Assembly (NCBI GenBank): GCA_031267485.1
Contig: JAIRYY010000208.1
Coordinates: 1-14,791, forward strand
Length of the DNA: 14,791 bases
Origin: Tannerella sp.
GTDB taxonomy: Bacteria > Bacteroidota > Bacteroidia > Bacteroidales > Tannerellaceae
Reading direction: 5' to 3'
A model generated the notes under the pieces. It was not told where the DNA came from, did not search any database, and saw only the letters and a list, made by a program, of their open reading frames with translations. The position numbers were made by a program, and so were the translations under genes. Position 1 is the first letter of the stretch; each line of letters begins with the position of its first letter. Shown one piece after another: positions 1 to 9,072 of the stretch.

Positions 1-1038
1 TTGAAAACGCTGATTGTCGCCAATGATTATTTTATGAAGAAGTACGCGGACTATACGCAGCCGTCGTATCGCGGACGGTTGCGCCCAAGTAATATATGGA
101 CGCGTTCGGTCTACTACGAGGGTTTGATGGCTTTACATTCCATCTTTCCCCGTTCCGATTATTATGACTATGCCTATAACTGGGCGGAGTTTCACAAATG
201 GGGCTTCCGCGACGGAATGACGACCCGCAATGCGGATAATCAGTGTTGCGCTCAGATTTATATTGATTTGTACCGTCTCTGTCCGAATCCCGAACACCTG
301 AAAAACGTCCGCGCCAACATCAATATGATTGTCAATACGCCTCAGAATGATGACTGGACGTGGATTGACGCTATCCAGATGGCAATGCCCATCTATGCGA
401 AACTGGGAAATGTCACGGGCGAACGGAAATATTTTGACAGGATGTGGGATTTGTATCACCATACCCGGAACCTGGAGGGTGGGAACGGTTTGTACAATCC
501 CAAAGACGGCCTGTGGTGGCGCGATAAGGATTTTGTTCCTCCCTACAGCGAACCGAACGGCGAAGACTGCTACTGGTCGCGTGGAAACGGATGGGTATAT
601 GCCACGTATGTGCGCGTGCTGGATGAGATTCCCGAAAACGAGAAACACCGGGCGGATTATGTAGCCGATTTTCTCGCAATGAGCAAAGCGCTTCTCAAAT
701 GTCAGCGCGAGGACGGATTCTGGAATGTCAGCCTGCACGACCCCGGTAATTTCGGCGGCAAGGAGACATCGGGCACCTCGCTGTTTGTGTACGGGATGGC
801 ATGGGGCGTCAACCGGGGATTGCTGGACCGGAATACGTATCTGCCCGCAATCATAAAAGCCTGGAGCGCCATGTGCAAGGACGCCGTTCACGAAAACGGA
901 TTCCTCGGATACGTGCAGGGCACGGGGAAAGAACCGAAAAGCAGCCAGCCGGTCACGTTTGACAAGGAGCCGGATTTCGAGGATTACGGACTTGGATGTT
1001 TCCTCCTTGCCGGCACGGAAGTTTACAAGTTGAAGTAA
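1..1038 (+). CDS. GH105 unsaturated rhamnogalacturonyl hydrolase (YteR-like), 5' partial
   Basis: This is probably a periplasmic hydrolase that removes the 4,5-unsaturated galacturonic acid from the non-reducing end of rhamnogalacturonan-I oligosaccharides made by pectin lyases. The frame is open from the first base and the first codon is TTG, so the signal peptide and true start most likely lie upstream. The visible 345 residues cover nearly the whole (alpha/alpha)6-barrel. Recognisable GH105 blocks (numbered from base 1) are NIWTRSVYYEGL (31-42), RNADNQCC (76-83), WIDAIQMAMP (121-130) and YWSRGNGWV (191-199). D79 and D123 sit where the GH88/GH105 family has its essential aspartates, which I infer from the motif context. 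The stop lies 16 bp before the GH2/CE12 gene, so the two are probably co-transcribed. GH88, which acts on unsaturated glucuronyl residues, is the main alternative, but the motifs and pectin neighbours favour GH105. Confidence 0.9.
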   Translation: MKTLIVANDYFMKKYADYTQPSYRGRLRPSNIWTRSVYYEGLMALHSIFPRSDYYDYAYNWAEFHKWGFRDGMTTRNADNQCCAQIYIDLYRLCPNPEHLKNVRANINMIVNTPQNDDWTWIDAIQMAMPIYAKLGNVTGERKYFDRMWDLYHHTRNLEGGNGLYNPKDGLWWRDKDFVPPYSEPNGEDCYWSRGNGWVYATYVRVLDEIPENEKHRADYVADFLAMSKALLKCQREDGFWNVSLHDPGNFGGKETSGTSLFVYGMAWGVNRGLLDRNTYLPAIIKAWSAMCKDAVHENGFLGYVQGTGKEPKSSQPVTFDKEPDFEDYGLGCFLLAGTEVYKLK

Positions 1039-1054
1039 GAAAAATCATTCGGGA

Positions 1055-4000
1055 ATGAAACGGAATAATATTTACGGCATTTTAACCGGTTTGTTTGCCG
1101 GATTCATCGCCGTGACGGCGGCGAGCGGTCAGGTGCGGGAAAATGACCGCCTTGATTTGTCCGGCGAATGGGCGTTCATGATAGACCGCAACGATGAGGG
1201 CGAACGGCAGAAATGGTTTGAACGCGAACTGGATGATGTCATAAACCTGCCCGGTTCGATGCCTGAAAAACTTAAGGGCGACGATGTGACCGTACATACG
1301 CAATGGACGGGCAGCCTTTACGACAGTTCCTATTTTTTCAATCCCGCCATGGAGAAATACCGGGTGGATGGAAATGTTAAATTGCCGTTTTTCCTCACTC
1401 CCGACAAACATTATGTCGGCGTGGCCTGGTACCGGAAAGAAGTCGACATACCGGCTTCGTGGAACGGGAAAAGGGTCGTCCTGTTCCTTGAACGGCCGCA
1501 TGTGGAAACGACCGTCTGGGTGAACGGCGAGAAGGTCGGCATGCAAAACAGCCTTTGCGTGCCGCACGAATACGACCTTACGTCCTGTTTGCAACGCGCC
1601 GGGAAATCGGGAAAACTCCGCATTTCCATACGTGTGGATAACCGCATCAGGGAAATAAACGTAGGCCCCGATTCGCACAGCATCACCGACCAGACGCAGG
1701 GAAACTGGAACGGCATCGTCGGGCGGATTGCGCTCTACACAACCTCCGGCACTTATATTGACGATGTGCAGGTGTATCCCAATCTTTCCGAAAAATCGGC
1801 CAGAGTCCGCATAAGCATAAAAAGCGGCAGATTCAAAGACGCGGAGGGTAGCGTCACCGTATCGGCCCGGAGTTTCAATACGGACAAAACGCACGAGGCG
1901 CCCCCCGTTACGCAACCGTTTCGCCTGACCGGAGGCGTCGGCGGGACGGAGATAACGCTTCCCATGGGCGAGGGAATGCTCGCGTGGGACGAATTTGACC
2001 CTGCGCTGTACCGCCTGAACGTGTCGTTTAAGCTGGCGGACGACCGGGGAGAACGGACGGTTCAGTTTGGCATGCGCGAATTTAAAATACAGGGCAAATG
2101 GTTCTATGTGAACGGCAATAAAACGATGCTGCGCGGTACGGTCGAAAACTGCGATTTCCCGCATACCGGATATGCCCCCATGGATGTGGAATCGTGGGAA
2201 AAGGTGTTTCGCGCATACCGCAGCTACGGGCTTAATCATGTCCGTTTCCATTCTTACTGTCCGCCGGAAGCGGCATTTATCGCGGCCGACCGGGTCGGGT
2301 TCTACCTGCAGCCCGAAGGGCCGAGCTGGCCTAATCATGGCCCCAGGCTTGGAATGGGGCAGCCCATTGATGATTATTTAATGGAAGAAACGAAGCGCCT
2401 CACACGGGTCTACGGCAATTACGCTTCCTACTGCATGCTGGCCTGCGGGAACGAACCGGCCGGACGCTGGGTGGAGTGGGTTACCGATTTCGTGGAATAC
2501 TGGGAAAAGGCCGACCCGCGCCGCGTCTACACGGGAGCATCCGTCGGCAATGGCTGGCAATGGCAGCCCCGCAGCCAGTATCATGTCAAAGCCGGCGCGC
2601 GCGGCCTCGACTGGGCTGCAAGGGCGCCCGAAACGATGACGGATTACCGCGGACGGATTGATTCCGTAAAACAGCCTTATGTATCGCACGAAACAGGGCA
2701 GTGGTGCGTTTTTCCCGATTTTGACGAGATACGGAAATATACGGGTGTGAACAAGGCAAAGAACTTTGAGATTTTCCGCGATATACTGAACGGGAACGGA
2801 ATGGGGCATCTCGCCCGCGATTTCGTCCGGGCGTCGGGGAAACTCCAGGCGCTTTGCTATAAGCATGAGATAGAAAAAACGCTGCGTACGCCGGACTATG
2901 CAGGTTTTCAGCTTCTCGCGCTGAACGACTATTCGGGACAGGGCACGGCGCTGGTTGGGCTTACGGATGTCTTTTTCGAACCGAAAGAATATATCAGCGC
3001 GGAAGCGATGCGGCGTTTCTGCAGTCCGACCGTACCGCTGGCGCGTATCCCGAAATTTACCTGGACGGACAGCGAAACGTTCCGCGCCGACATCGAAGCG
3101 TATCATTTCCGCAACGGGCCGCTGAAAAACGCACGCGTGGTTTACGTCGTCCGCGACGCTTACGGCGCGGTTGTGAACCGGGGTGTTCTCAACGCCGGCG
3201 GAACCGCCGATATCCCGGTCGGCAACTGTACGGAACTCGGCAAGGTCGCTATCGAACTGAACGGCCTGAAAACTCCCGCGCGCTATAACCTCGAAGTCCG
3301 CATCGAAAGCGAATCATTGAGGGATGAGGAATATGCCGAAGCCGTAAACGACTGGGATTTCTGGGTCTATCCGTCCAATCCCGAAATCACGGCGGGAGAC
3401 ATTTATATTACGGATACGCTCGACGATAAAACGCTGCAGGTTCTGAAAAACGGCGGAAAAGCGTTGATTACGGCTGCCGGGAAAATCCGTTACGGCAGAG
3501 ATATCGTGCAGCATTTCACGCCGGTATTCTGGAACACGTCATGGTTCAAGATGCGCCCGCCTCATACGCTGGGTATCCTCGTGAACGAGCATCACCCCGT
3601 TTTCGACGGGTTCCCGACGGAATATCACAGCAATATGCAATGGTGGGAATTGCTGAACAGACAGCAGGTGATGCAGTTTACTGAGTTCCCGGACGATTTT
3701 CAGCCGCTCGTGCAGAGCATCGACACCTGGTTTGTCAGCCGGAAAGCCGGGGTAATGTTCGAGGCCAATGTGCTGAACGGCCGGCTTGTCATGACCAGCA
3801 TGGATATTACCGGCCGGCCGGACAAACGTGTTGCGGCGCGCCAGCTTTATAAATCCATCCTCGACTACATGCAGTCGGACCGTTTCCGTCCCGCCTCGAC
3901 GCTGACTCCCGGACATGTAGCGACGCTGTTTACGAAAGATGCGCCCAAGGTCAACATGTTCACGAAAGATTCGCCGGACGAACTGCGCCCCGTCCGGGCT

Positions 4001-5248
4001 GTCGCACGACCGAGAGATACCTATTACTTCAGCTTTGACGGGAATACCGGACTGTCCGGTTATGAATGTCAGACCGTGACCCGGCTTTATTCCGCGGAAA
4101 CGGGATATGGCTTTGACCGGCAGAATATACCGGAAAAAGACGGCTATGACCCCGTCTTTTTCTCCGTGGCTGTTCCCGACGGAGACTACCGGGTGACCGT
4201 AAGGCTCGGTTCCGCATCCAAAGCGGGCGTGACAACCGTCCGCGGCGAGTCGCGCCGGCTTTTTGTCGAGAACATACCGACCGGGAAAGGAGAGTTCCAA
4301 ACGTTTACTTTTATGATAAACAAGCGGAATACGCAGATATATCCCGATGGCGAACGCGTGCGGATAAAACCGCGCGAAAAAAATAAACTGAACTGGGACG
4401 ATAAGCTGACTTTCGAATTTAACGGCGAGGCGCCTGCCGTGTCGGAGCTTCTCATCGAAAAGGTGAATAACGCCATAACCGTGTTTTTATGCGGAAATTC
4501 CACAGTTGTAGACCAGGACAACGAGCCTTGGGCAAGCTGGGGACAGATGATTCCGCGGTTTTTCGACACTCCCGTCAGTTTTGCCAATTACGCTGAATCC
4601 GGCGAAGCCGCCAATTCGTTCATTGCCGCAGGACGCCTGAAAAAAATCCTCACGCAGATGAAAGCCGGCGATTACATACTTGTTGAGTTCGGGCACAACG
4701 ACCAGAAGCAAAAAGGGGAGGGGAGAGGCGCCTATACTTCGTTCACCGCAAGCCTGAAGACTTTCATTCGCGAAGCCCGCGCCCGCGGAGCCTGTCCCGT
4801 TTTCGTCACCCCGACGCAGCGGCGCAGCTTTGACGACAGTGAAAGAATTAAAGACACGCATGAAGACTACCCGGATGCCATGCGCAAACTTGCGCGGGAA
4901 GAGAATATACCGCTGTTGGACCTTCATGCCATGACCCGTACCTTATATGAAGCGCTTGGCGTCGAAAATTCCAAAAAGGCCTTTGTCCATTATCCGGCAA
5001 ATACATGGCCGGGACAGACAAACGCGCTGGAAGACAATACCCATTTCAACCCCTACGGCGCATATCAGATAGCCAAATGTGTGATTACAGGATTGCGGAA
5101 TCTGCAGCAGCAGGGTTTTCAGTTCGATTTCATGCAATATCTAAGGGATGATTTCATGCCTTACAGTCCGTCCATGCCGGATTCCGAAAACTCGTTCCGG
5201 TGGACGCCCAGCCCTTTCGCGGAAATGGAAAAGCCGGATGGTAACTGA
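1055..5248 (+). CDS. Fused GH2 glycosidase and CE12-like rhamnogalacturonan acetylesterase
   Basis: This is a secreted protein with two catalytic modules. Residues 1 to about 25 form a Sec signal peptide ending near AASGQ. GH2 follows: jelly-roll sugar-binding domain (about 30-230), Ig-like domain (about 232-345) and TIM barrel (about 346-660). The predicted acid/base is E467 in CGNEPAGRW and the nucleophile E546 in SHETGQW. Residues about 760-950 resemble a ThuA/glutamine-amidotransferase-like fold, and about 985-1135 look like the CBM35-like beta-sandwich that precedes some bacterial CE12 esterases. The C-terminal SGNH domain (about 1140-1360) has S1149 in block I (GNST where GDS is usual), block III GHND at 1213-1216, and D1327/H1330 in DNTHFNP. 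Known relatives remove acetyl groups from RG-I; the GH2 part is probably a beta-galactosidase, but its sugar specificity cannot be read from sequence. Domain boundaries are estimates. The stop is 44 bp before the GH35 gene. Confidence 0.9.
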   Translation: MKRNNIYGILTGLFAGFIAVTAASGQVRENDRLDLSGEWAFMIDRNDEGERQKWFERELDDVINLPGSMPEKLKGDDVTVHTQWTGSLYDSSYFFNPAMEKYRVDGNVKLPFFLTPDKHYVGVAWYRKEVDIPASWNGKRVVLFLERPHVETTVWVNGEKVGMQNSLCVPHEYDLTSCLQRAGKSGKLRISIRVDNRIREINVGPDSHSITDQTQGNWNGIVGRIALYTTSGTYIDDVQVYPNLSEKSARVRISIKSGRFKDAEGSVTVSARSFNTDKTHEAPPVTQPFRLTGGVGGTEITLPMGEGMLAWDEFDPALYRLNVSFKLADDRGERTVQFGMREFKIQGKWFYVNGNKTMLRGTVENCDFPHTGYAPMDVESWEKVFRAYRSYGLNHVRFHSYCPPEAAFIAADRVGFYLQPEGPSWPNHGPRLGMGQPIDDYLMEETKRLTRVYGNYASYCMLACGNEPAGRWVEWVTDFVEYWEKADPRRVYTGASVGNGWQWQPRSQYHVKAGARGLDWAARAPETMTDYRGRIDSVKQPYVSHETGQWCVFPDFDEIRKYTGVNKAKNFEIFRDILNGNGMGHLARDFVRASGKLQALCYKHEIEKTLRTPDYAGFQLLALNDYSGQGTALVGLTDVFFEPKEYISAEAMRRFCSPTVPLARIPKFTWTDSETFRADIEAYHFRNGPLKNARVVYVVRDAYGAVVNRGVLNAGGTADIPVGNCTELGKVAIELNGLKTPARYNLEVRIESESLRDEEYAEAVNDWDFWVYPSNPEITAGDIYITDTLDDKTLQVLKNGGKALITAAGKIRYGRDIVQHFTPVFWNTSWFKMRPPHTLGILVNEHHPVFDGFPTEYHSNMQWWELLNRQQVMQFTEFPDDFQPLVQSIDTWFVSRKAGVMFEANVLNGRLVMTSMDITGRPDKRVAARQLYKSILDYMQSDRFRPASTLTPGHVATLFTKDAPKVNMFTKDSPDELRPVRAVARPRDTYYFSFDGNTGLSGYECQTVTRLYSAETGYGFDRQNIPEKDGYDPVFFSVAVPDGDYRVTVRLGSASKAGVTTVRGESRRLFVENIPTGKGEFQTFTFMINKRNTQIYPDGERVRIKPREKNKLNWDDKLTFEFNGEAPAVSELLIEKVNNAITVFLCGNSTVVDQDNEPWASWGQMIPRFFDTPVSFANYAESGEAANSFIAAGRLKKILTQMKAGDYILVEFGHNDQKQKGEGRGAYTSFTASLKTFIREARARGACPVFVTPTQRRSFDDSERIKDTHEDYPDAMRKLAREENIPLLDLHAMTRTLYEALGVENSKKAFVHYPANTWPGQTNALEDNTHFNPYGAYQIAKCVITGLRNLQQQGFQFDFMQYLRDDFMPYSPSMPDSENSFRWTPSPFAEMEKPDGN

Positions 5249-5292
5249 AAAGGCCGGAACGGAATATAAATGACAGTTTTAAAATTTTTAAT

Positions 5293-7011
5293 ATGAATGC
5301 TAAGAATATTTTTTTTTCCGTGTTTACGGCATGTTTTCTTTTTGCCGGATGTACCGGTTCATCTCCCCGTACGGAAACGCCTGCGCCTGTACCTCATCTG
5401 GAAAAACGGGGCGATGTGACGCAACTGATAGTGGACGGGAAACCCTGGCTGGCGCTGGCGGGAGAGTTGCATAATTCCTCGTCGTCCGACACGGAGTACA
5501 TGAGGGAAATATGGGATAAACTGAAAGTCATTGGGCTGAATACGGTTCTGGCTGTCGTGTCGTGGGAACAGGTGGAGCCTGAAGAGGGCGTCTTCGATTT
5601 TTCCGTGCTCGACGACCTCATCCGTGATGCCCGCGCCAACCGGATGAAACTTGTCGTGCTGTGGTTTGGCAGCTGGAAAAACGGCATTTCCAGCTATCAG
5701 CCCGCATGGGTGAAAAAGGATGCCGCACGGTTTCCGCTCGTCAGAACCAAAAGCGGCGCGTCGCTGAACATCCTTTCCACAATGGGCGAACAGACGATGC
5801 AGGCGGACATGAAAGCATACGCCGCCATGATGCGGCACATACGCGAAACGGATACGGAACGGACCGTGATTATGATACAGATGGAGAACGAGGTGGGGCT
5901 GCACGGCGACACGCGCGATTACCACCCCGAAGCGGTTGCACGGTTTAATGCCGCCGTACCTGACGCCCTGATGAGTTACCTTGTCGCCCACAGGGACGCG
6001 CTGCTGCCCGAACTGGGGACTGCCTGGGACAGGGCGGGCGGAAAAACGTCCGGCACGTGGGAGGAAGTGTTCGGCGCGGGCGATTATACCGACGAGCTGT
6101 TTATGGCGTGGCGCTATGCCACTTTCATGAACGCGATAACAGAAGCCGGCAAAACGGAATATCCCCTGCCGGTGTTTGTTAATGCATGGATTGTGCAGCC
6201 GCAGGACCTGCATCCCGGCGATTACCCGTCCGGAGGGCCGCAGGCGCACACCCATGACATCTGGCGTGCCGGTGCGCCTGCTATCGACATGCTGTGCCCG
6301 GACATCTACCTGCCGGATTTCCCCGGCATCCTGCAACTGTACAGCCGTTCCGCCAACCCGGTCTTTGTCCCCGAATCGGCGGCCGGCATCAATGGGGCGG
6401 CCAACGCCGTTTATGCTATCGGCGAAATGGGGGCAATGGGCTATTCGCCTTTCGGCATTGAATCGCGCGGCTATGTATCGTCCAACACGGGCATCGTGAC
6501 CGCTGATGACGCCAGTAAAGACGCCGGCCCGTTCACTTTTGCCTACCGGCAGCTGTCCGCCATGGCGGACAAAATCCTTGAACATCAGGCCAACGGTACC
6601 ATACGGGCTGCATGGCTGCGGGAAAGCGAGCCCTCCGTACCTGAAACGGCGCTGGAACTTGGGGAATACCGGATAAGGGTCGAACTGCGAAAAACGCGTA
6701 ATTCTTCCGCCGTACCGCCTGTGGGATATGCATTGGTGATGATGGAAAACGACGGCGAGTATATTGTGATGGGATGGGATGTGGACGTCACGTTCGAACC
6801 GCTGGACGGTCAGCGGACGGCAGGCCTGGCCAAAGTGCGGGAGGGCGATTTCGTCAACGGCGAATGGGTTGCCGGACGGTGGCTGAACGGCGACGAAATA
6901 CAGTTGCGTTACGATTTGCCGGAAGCGCTTAAAATCAATCAGTCGGGACAGGGATTGCGCTTCCGCAACCTGTATCCGAAAATACAGAGAGTTTGGTTAT
7001 ATGCGTATTAA
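5293..7011 (+). CDS. GH35/DUF5597 beta-galactosidase lipoprotein
   Basis: This is a probable beta-galactosidase that cuts terminal galactose from pectic galactan side chains or similar glycans. A lipoprotein signal with lipobox LFAGC puts the lipidated cysteine at C20. The residues after it (TGSSPRTE) lack the acidic run typical of Bacteroides surface-export signals, so a periplasm-facing position is inferred. The TIM barrel spans about residues 40-380. The predicted acid/base is E200 in QMENEVG and the nucleophile E361 in VFVPESA. Residues about 400-570 match the DUF5597 beta-rich domain (VMMENDGEYIVMGWDV), the arrangement seen in Cellvibrio-type GH35 enzymes that act on xyloglucan galactose. 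Neighbours argue for pectin, while that relationship leaves xyloglucan possible. The last 11 bp overlap the longest version of the next gene, which suggests translational coupling. GH42 is the other clan member to consider. Confidence 0.85.
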   Translation: MNAKNIFFSVFTACFLFAGCTGSSPRTETPAPVPHLEKRGDVTQLIVDGKPWLALAGELHNSSSSDTEYMREIWDKLKVIGLNTVLAVVSWEQVEPEEGVFDFSVLDDLIRDARANRMKLVVLWFGSWKNGISSYQPAWVKKDAARFPLVRTKSGASLNILSTMGEQTMQADMKAYAAMMRHIRETDTERTVIMIQMENEVGLHGDTRDYHPEAVARFNAAVPDALMSYLVAHRDALLPELGTAWDRAGGKTSGTWEEVFGAGDYTDELFMAWRYATFMNAITEAGKTEYPLPVFVNAWIVQPQDLHPGDYPSGGPQAHTHDIWRAGAPAIDMLCPDIYLPDFPGILQLYSRSANPVFVPESAAGINGAANAVYAIGEMGAMGYSPFGIESRGYVSSNTGIVTADDASKDAGPFTFAYRQLSAMADKILEHQANGTIRAAWLRESEPSVPETALELGEYRIRVELRKTRNSSAVPPVGYALVMMENDGEYIVMGWDVDVTFEPLDGQRTAGLAKVREGDFVNGEWVAGRWLNGDEIQLRYDLPEALKINQSGQGLRFRNLYPKIQRVWLYAY

Positions 7012-8119
7012 TATTATGATTATGTCAGTATATAAAATATCAGAAATAAGGCTATTTGTGGCTGCTGCCGCCCTCGCGCTTCTGCCGCTGGCCCTCCCGG
7101 CGCAGCTGGATGCGCCCCATTTCAAAGTATTCCGGTTCCCGTCCGACCGGATTCCCCGTATCGACGGCCAGTTCGACGACTGGGACATGGTACCGGAATC
7201 GTATGTGGTGGGGACGGAAGAGTTGTGGGACGATTCGGGTAAGCATCCGGGCATCAACAAAGAATCGCTGGACATACGGGTCAAGGTGGGCTGGGTAAAG
7301 GGGCTGAACCGTTTGTATTTCATGTACGAAGCTTACGACGATTATTGGGATTTTACCCATACAGGCCTGCATAACGATATTTTTGAAGTAGTGGTGGACG
7401 GCGATTTGTCCGGCGGGCCGCATATTGACGAGCGTCATCCCAACAGGGAATTGAATCAGTGGGATGCCTATTTCCTTTTCCACGGCGTGCATGCGCAAAA
7501 CTATCATGTGTTTACGCCTCCCGCATACGGCAAGGACTGGACGCTGGCATGGGGCAGCCAGCCGTGGATTAAGGACTTGCCTTATGCCAATGCCGCTTTC
7601 GATTATCATTTCAAACCCGGTGAACCGGGTATCCTGCGGCTGGAATTTTACATCACGGTGTTCGACTACGCGGGGAATGACCCTTCGCGGGCGGTGGAAT
7701 CGCAACTGTACGACAACAAAAGCATCGGACTGTGCTGGGCGGTCATTGATTACGACGACGTGAACAGGAATGGCAACAACGGTTTCTGGAATCTTTCCAA
7801 ACATCACACGATGTACGGGGAATCGTCGCAACTGCGCACTTTCGACCTGATGCCGCTTGAACCGCAGTTCAAAAAAGCCCTCCACGCCGGGTGGGAACAC
7901 AAAATTGTGGATATGCGCCGGCGAATGGTGGCTTTCAACGACTTGTCGGAGGGAAACATCACACGCTGGAAATGGGATTTCGGCGACGGAACCACCTCTG
8001 AAGAACAGCATCCGCTCCACGCCTACGAACAGGCGGGAAAATACGTGGTGGTGCTGGATGTTTTCGGCCCGGACGGAACAGACCGCGCCATAAAAGTTTG
8101 GGATGTGGCTGTAAAATAA
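7001..8119 (+). CDS. Secreted CBM9-like and PKD-domain protein, no catalytic domain
   Basis: The precise role is unknown; it is probably a carbohydrate-binding accessory protein of the pectin operon. The N-terminus carries a hydrophobic signal segment (about residues 18-34, ending ALPAQ). A CBM9/DOMON-like sugar-binding domain follows, opening with PRIDGQFDDW at 52-61, a hallmark of that family, and running to about residue 290. The C-terminus is a PKD domain with the WDFGDGT motif at 325-331 and the usual closing strands (HAYEQAGKYVVVLDVF). No glycosidase, lyase or esterase motif is visible. The coordinates use the first ATG, which overlaps the GH35 stop by 11 bp. ATGs at 7016 and 7022 lie just after that stop, and the one at 7022 gives the most typical signal peptide, so the real start may be 15 or 21 bp downstream. 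Tight linkage to the GH35 gene suggests joint translation and use. Confidence 0.8.
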   Translation: MRINIMIMSVYKISEIRLFVAAAALALLPLALPAQLDAPHFKVFRFPSDRIPRIDGQFDDWDMVPESYVVGTEELWDDSGKHPGINKESLDIRVKVGWVKGLNRLYFMYEAYDDYWDFTHTGLHNDIFEVVVDGDLSGGPHIDERHPNRELNQWDAYFLFHGVHAQNYHVFTPPAYGKDWTLAWGSQPWIKDLPYANAAFDYHFKPGEPGILRLEFYITVFDYAGNDPSRAVESQLYDNKSIGLCWAVIDYDDVNRNGNNGFWNLSKHHTMYGESSQLRTFDLMPLEPQFKKALHAGWEHKIVDMRRRMVAFNDLSEGNITRWKWDFGDGTTSEEQHPLHAYEQAGKYVVVLDVFGPDGTDRAIKVWDVAVK

Positions 8120-8168
8120 CGGAAAATTCGCGGACAGACCTGAAAAATGAAAAACATTCGGTAAAAAC

Positions 8169-8199
8169 TTGCGCGATATAGAAAACAGTTGTATTTTTG
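8169..8199 (+). promoter_or_regulatory. Bacteroidales-type promoter for the formate/nitrite transporter gene
   Basis: TTG at 8169-8171 is followed after 20 bp by TATTTTTG at 8192-8199. This fits the Bacteroides primary-sigma pattern of a -33 TTG and a -7 TAnnTTTG with about 19-21 bp between them. A transcript would begin near 8206 and leave a leader of about 25 nt before the ATG at 8231. The match is to the known consensus; activity is inferred. It implies that this gene is not simply the tail of the pectin operon. Confidence 0.65.
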
Positions 8200-8230
8200 C
8201 GTCCTGTTATAATGAAAAACAGAAAACAGG

Positions 8231-9052
8231 ATGAGTGCGAATCACTATTACAGTCCGTTAGACATGACGAAAGAGTTTGCTGCATCGGGGATTTATAAAT
8301 CTTTGCTGCCGGCTTTCAGGTTTATTGTAATAGCGATACTGGGAGGCGCGTTTATTGCCGCAGGCGGGTTGCTGTCGGTCACGGTAGCCGGCGGAATGAC
8401 CGGGATAGGGGCCGCTAATCCGGGTCTGGTTAAATTCATAGCGGGCGCCTTGTTCCCTGTCGGCTTGATTATGGTTTCCATTACGGGCGCCGACCTTTTC
8501 ACAAGCGACTGTACGGCATTTACCCTGCCATTGCTGGAAAGAAAACTGCGGTTTGTTTCGTTCCTGAAGCTGCTGTGCCTGTCGTACGTATTCAACTTTG
8601 CAGGAACTCAAATAATGGCTTACATGTTATCCTCCGGCTTGGGATATTTTGCCGAAGACCCATGGAAAAGCTATTTACACCACTATACGGAAGCAAAAGT
8701 ATATCAGCCCTGGGCCGCCGTATTCGTTAAGGGAATAGGAGCGAACTGGCTGGTCTGCCTCGGTATGTTTATGGGTTATGCCGCCAAAGATATTACCGGC
8801 AAATGCATCGGCATCTGGATTCCGGTAATGATATTCGTCACGCTGGGCTACGAACATTCCATCGCAAACATGTTTTTCGTCCCCGCCGCCATCTATTCGG
8901 GCGCCGGTATCACATGGGGCGATTTCATCTGGAACAACCTGATTCCCGCCACATTCGGAAATATCGCCGGCGGCGTCTTCTGGGTCGGCTGCGTTTACTG
9001 GTATCTTCATCTGCACGACAGGAATGATATTTCAAAAAAAACAAAGAACTAA
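8231..9052 (+). CDS. Formate/nitrite transporter (FNT) family channel
   Basis: This is an inner-membrane channel of the FocA/NirC family, a pentamer that moves formate, nitrite or related small monovalent anions. At 273 residues with six hydrophobic segments it has normal family length. Diagnostic motifs are GADLFTSD (86-93, the Omega-loop region), KGIGANWLVCLG (167-178), GYEHSIANMFFVP (206-218) and NLIPATFGNIAGG (236-248). F75, L79, F90, T91, F202 and H209 fall at the same numbers as pore residues I recall for E. coli FocA, so the pore looks intact. A formate role is the default guess for a fermentative anaerobe, but nitrite, hydrosulfide or acetate cannot be excluded from sequence. It has its own promoter-like sequence 32 bp upstream and is followed after 20 bp by the SGNH esterase gene, which may be read from the same transcript. 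Confidence 0.92.
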   Translation: MSANHYYSPLDMTKEFAASGIYKSLLPAFRFIVIAILGGAFIAAGGLLSVTVAGGMTGIGAANPGLVKFIAGALFPVGLIMVSITGADLFTSDCTAFTLPLLERKLRFVSFLKLLCLSYVFNFAGTQIMAYMLSSGLGYFAEDPWKSYLHHYTEAKVYQPWAAVFVKGIGANWLVCLGMFMGYAAKDITGKCIGIWIPVMIFVTLGYEHSIANMFFVPAAIYSGAGITWGDFIWNNLIPATFGNIAGGVFWVGCVYWYLHLHDRNDISKKTKN

Positions 9053-9072
9053 CAAATTTTTAAATATATACT

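Noticed and set aside
1..3. TTG at position 1 as the true start of the GH105 gene
   Set aside because: The frame is open to the edge and the protein would lack the signal peptide expected for this family, so the gene most likely begins before the window.
1082..2338. 418-codon - strand open frame opposite the GH2 domain, and a similar one at 5359-6585 opposite the GH35 gene
   Set aside because: Both are mirror frames of clear glycosidase genes, with low-complexity, basic translations and no motifs.
8120..8168. Terminator after the CBM9-PKD gene
   Set aside because: No stem-loop followed by a T-run is visible in this gap.
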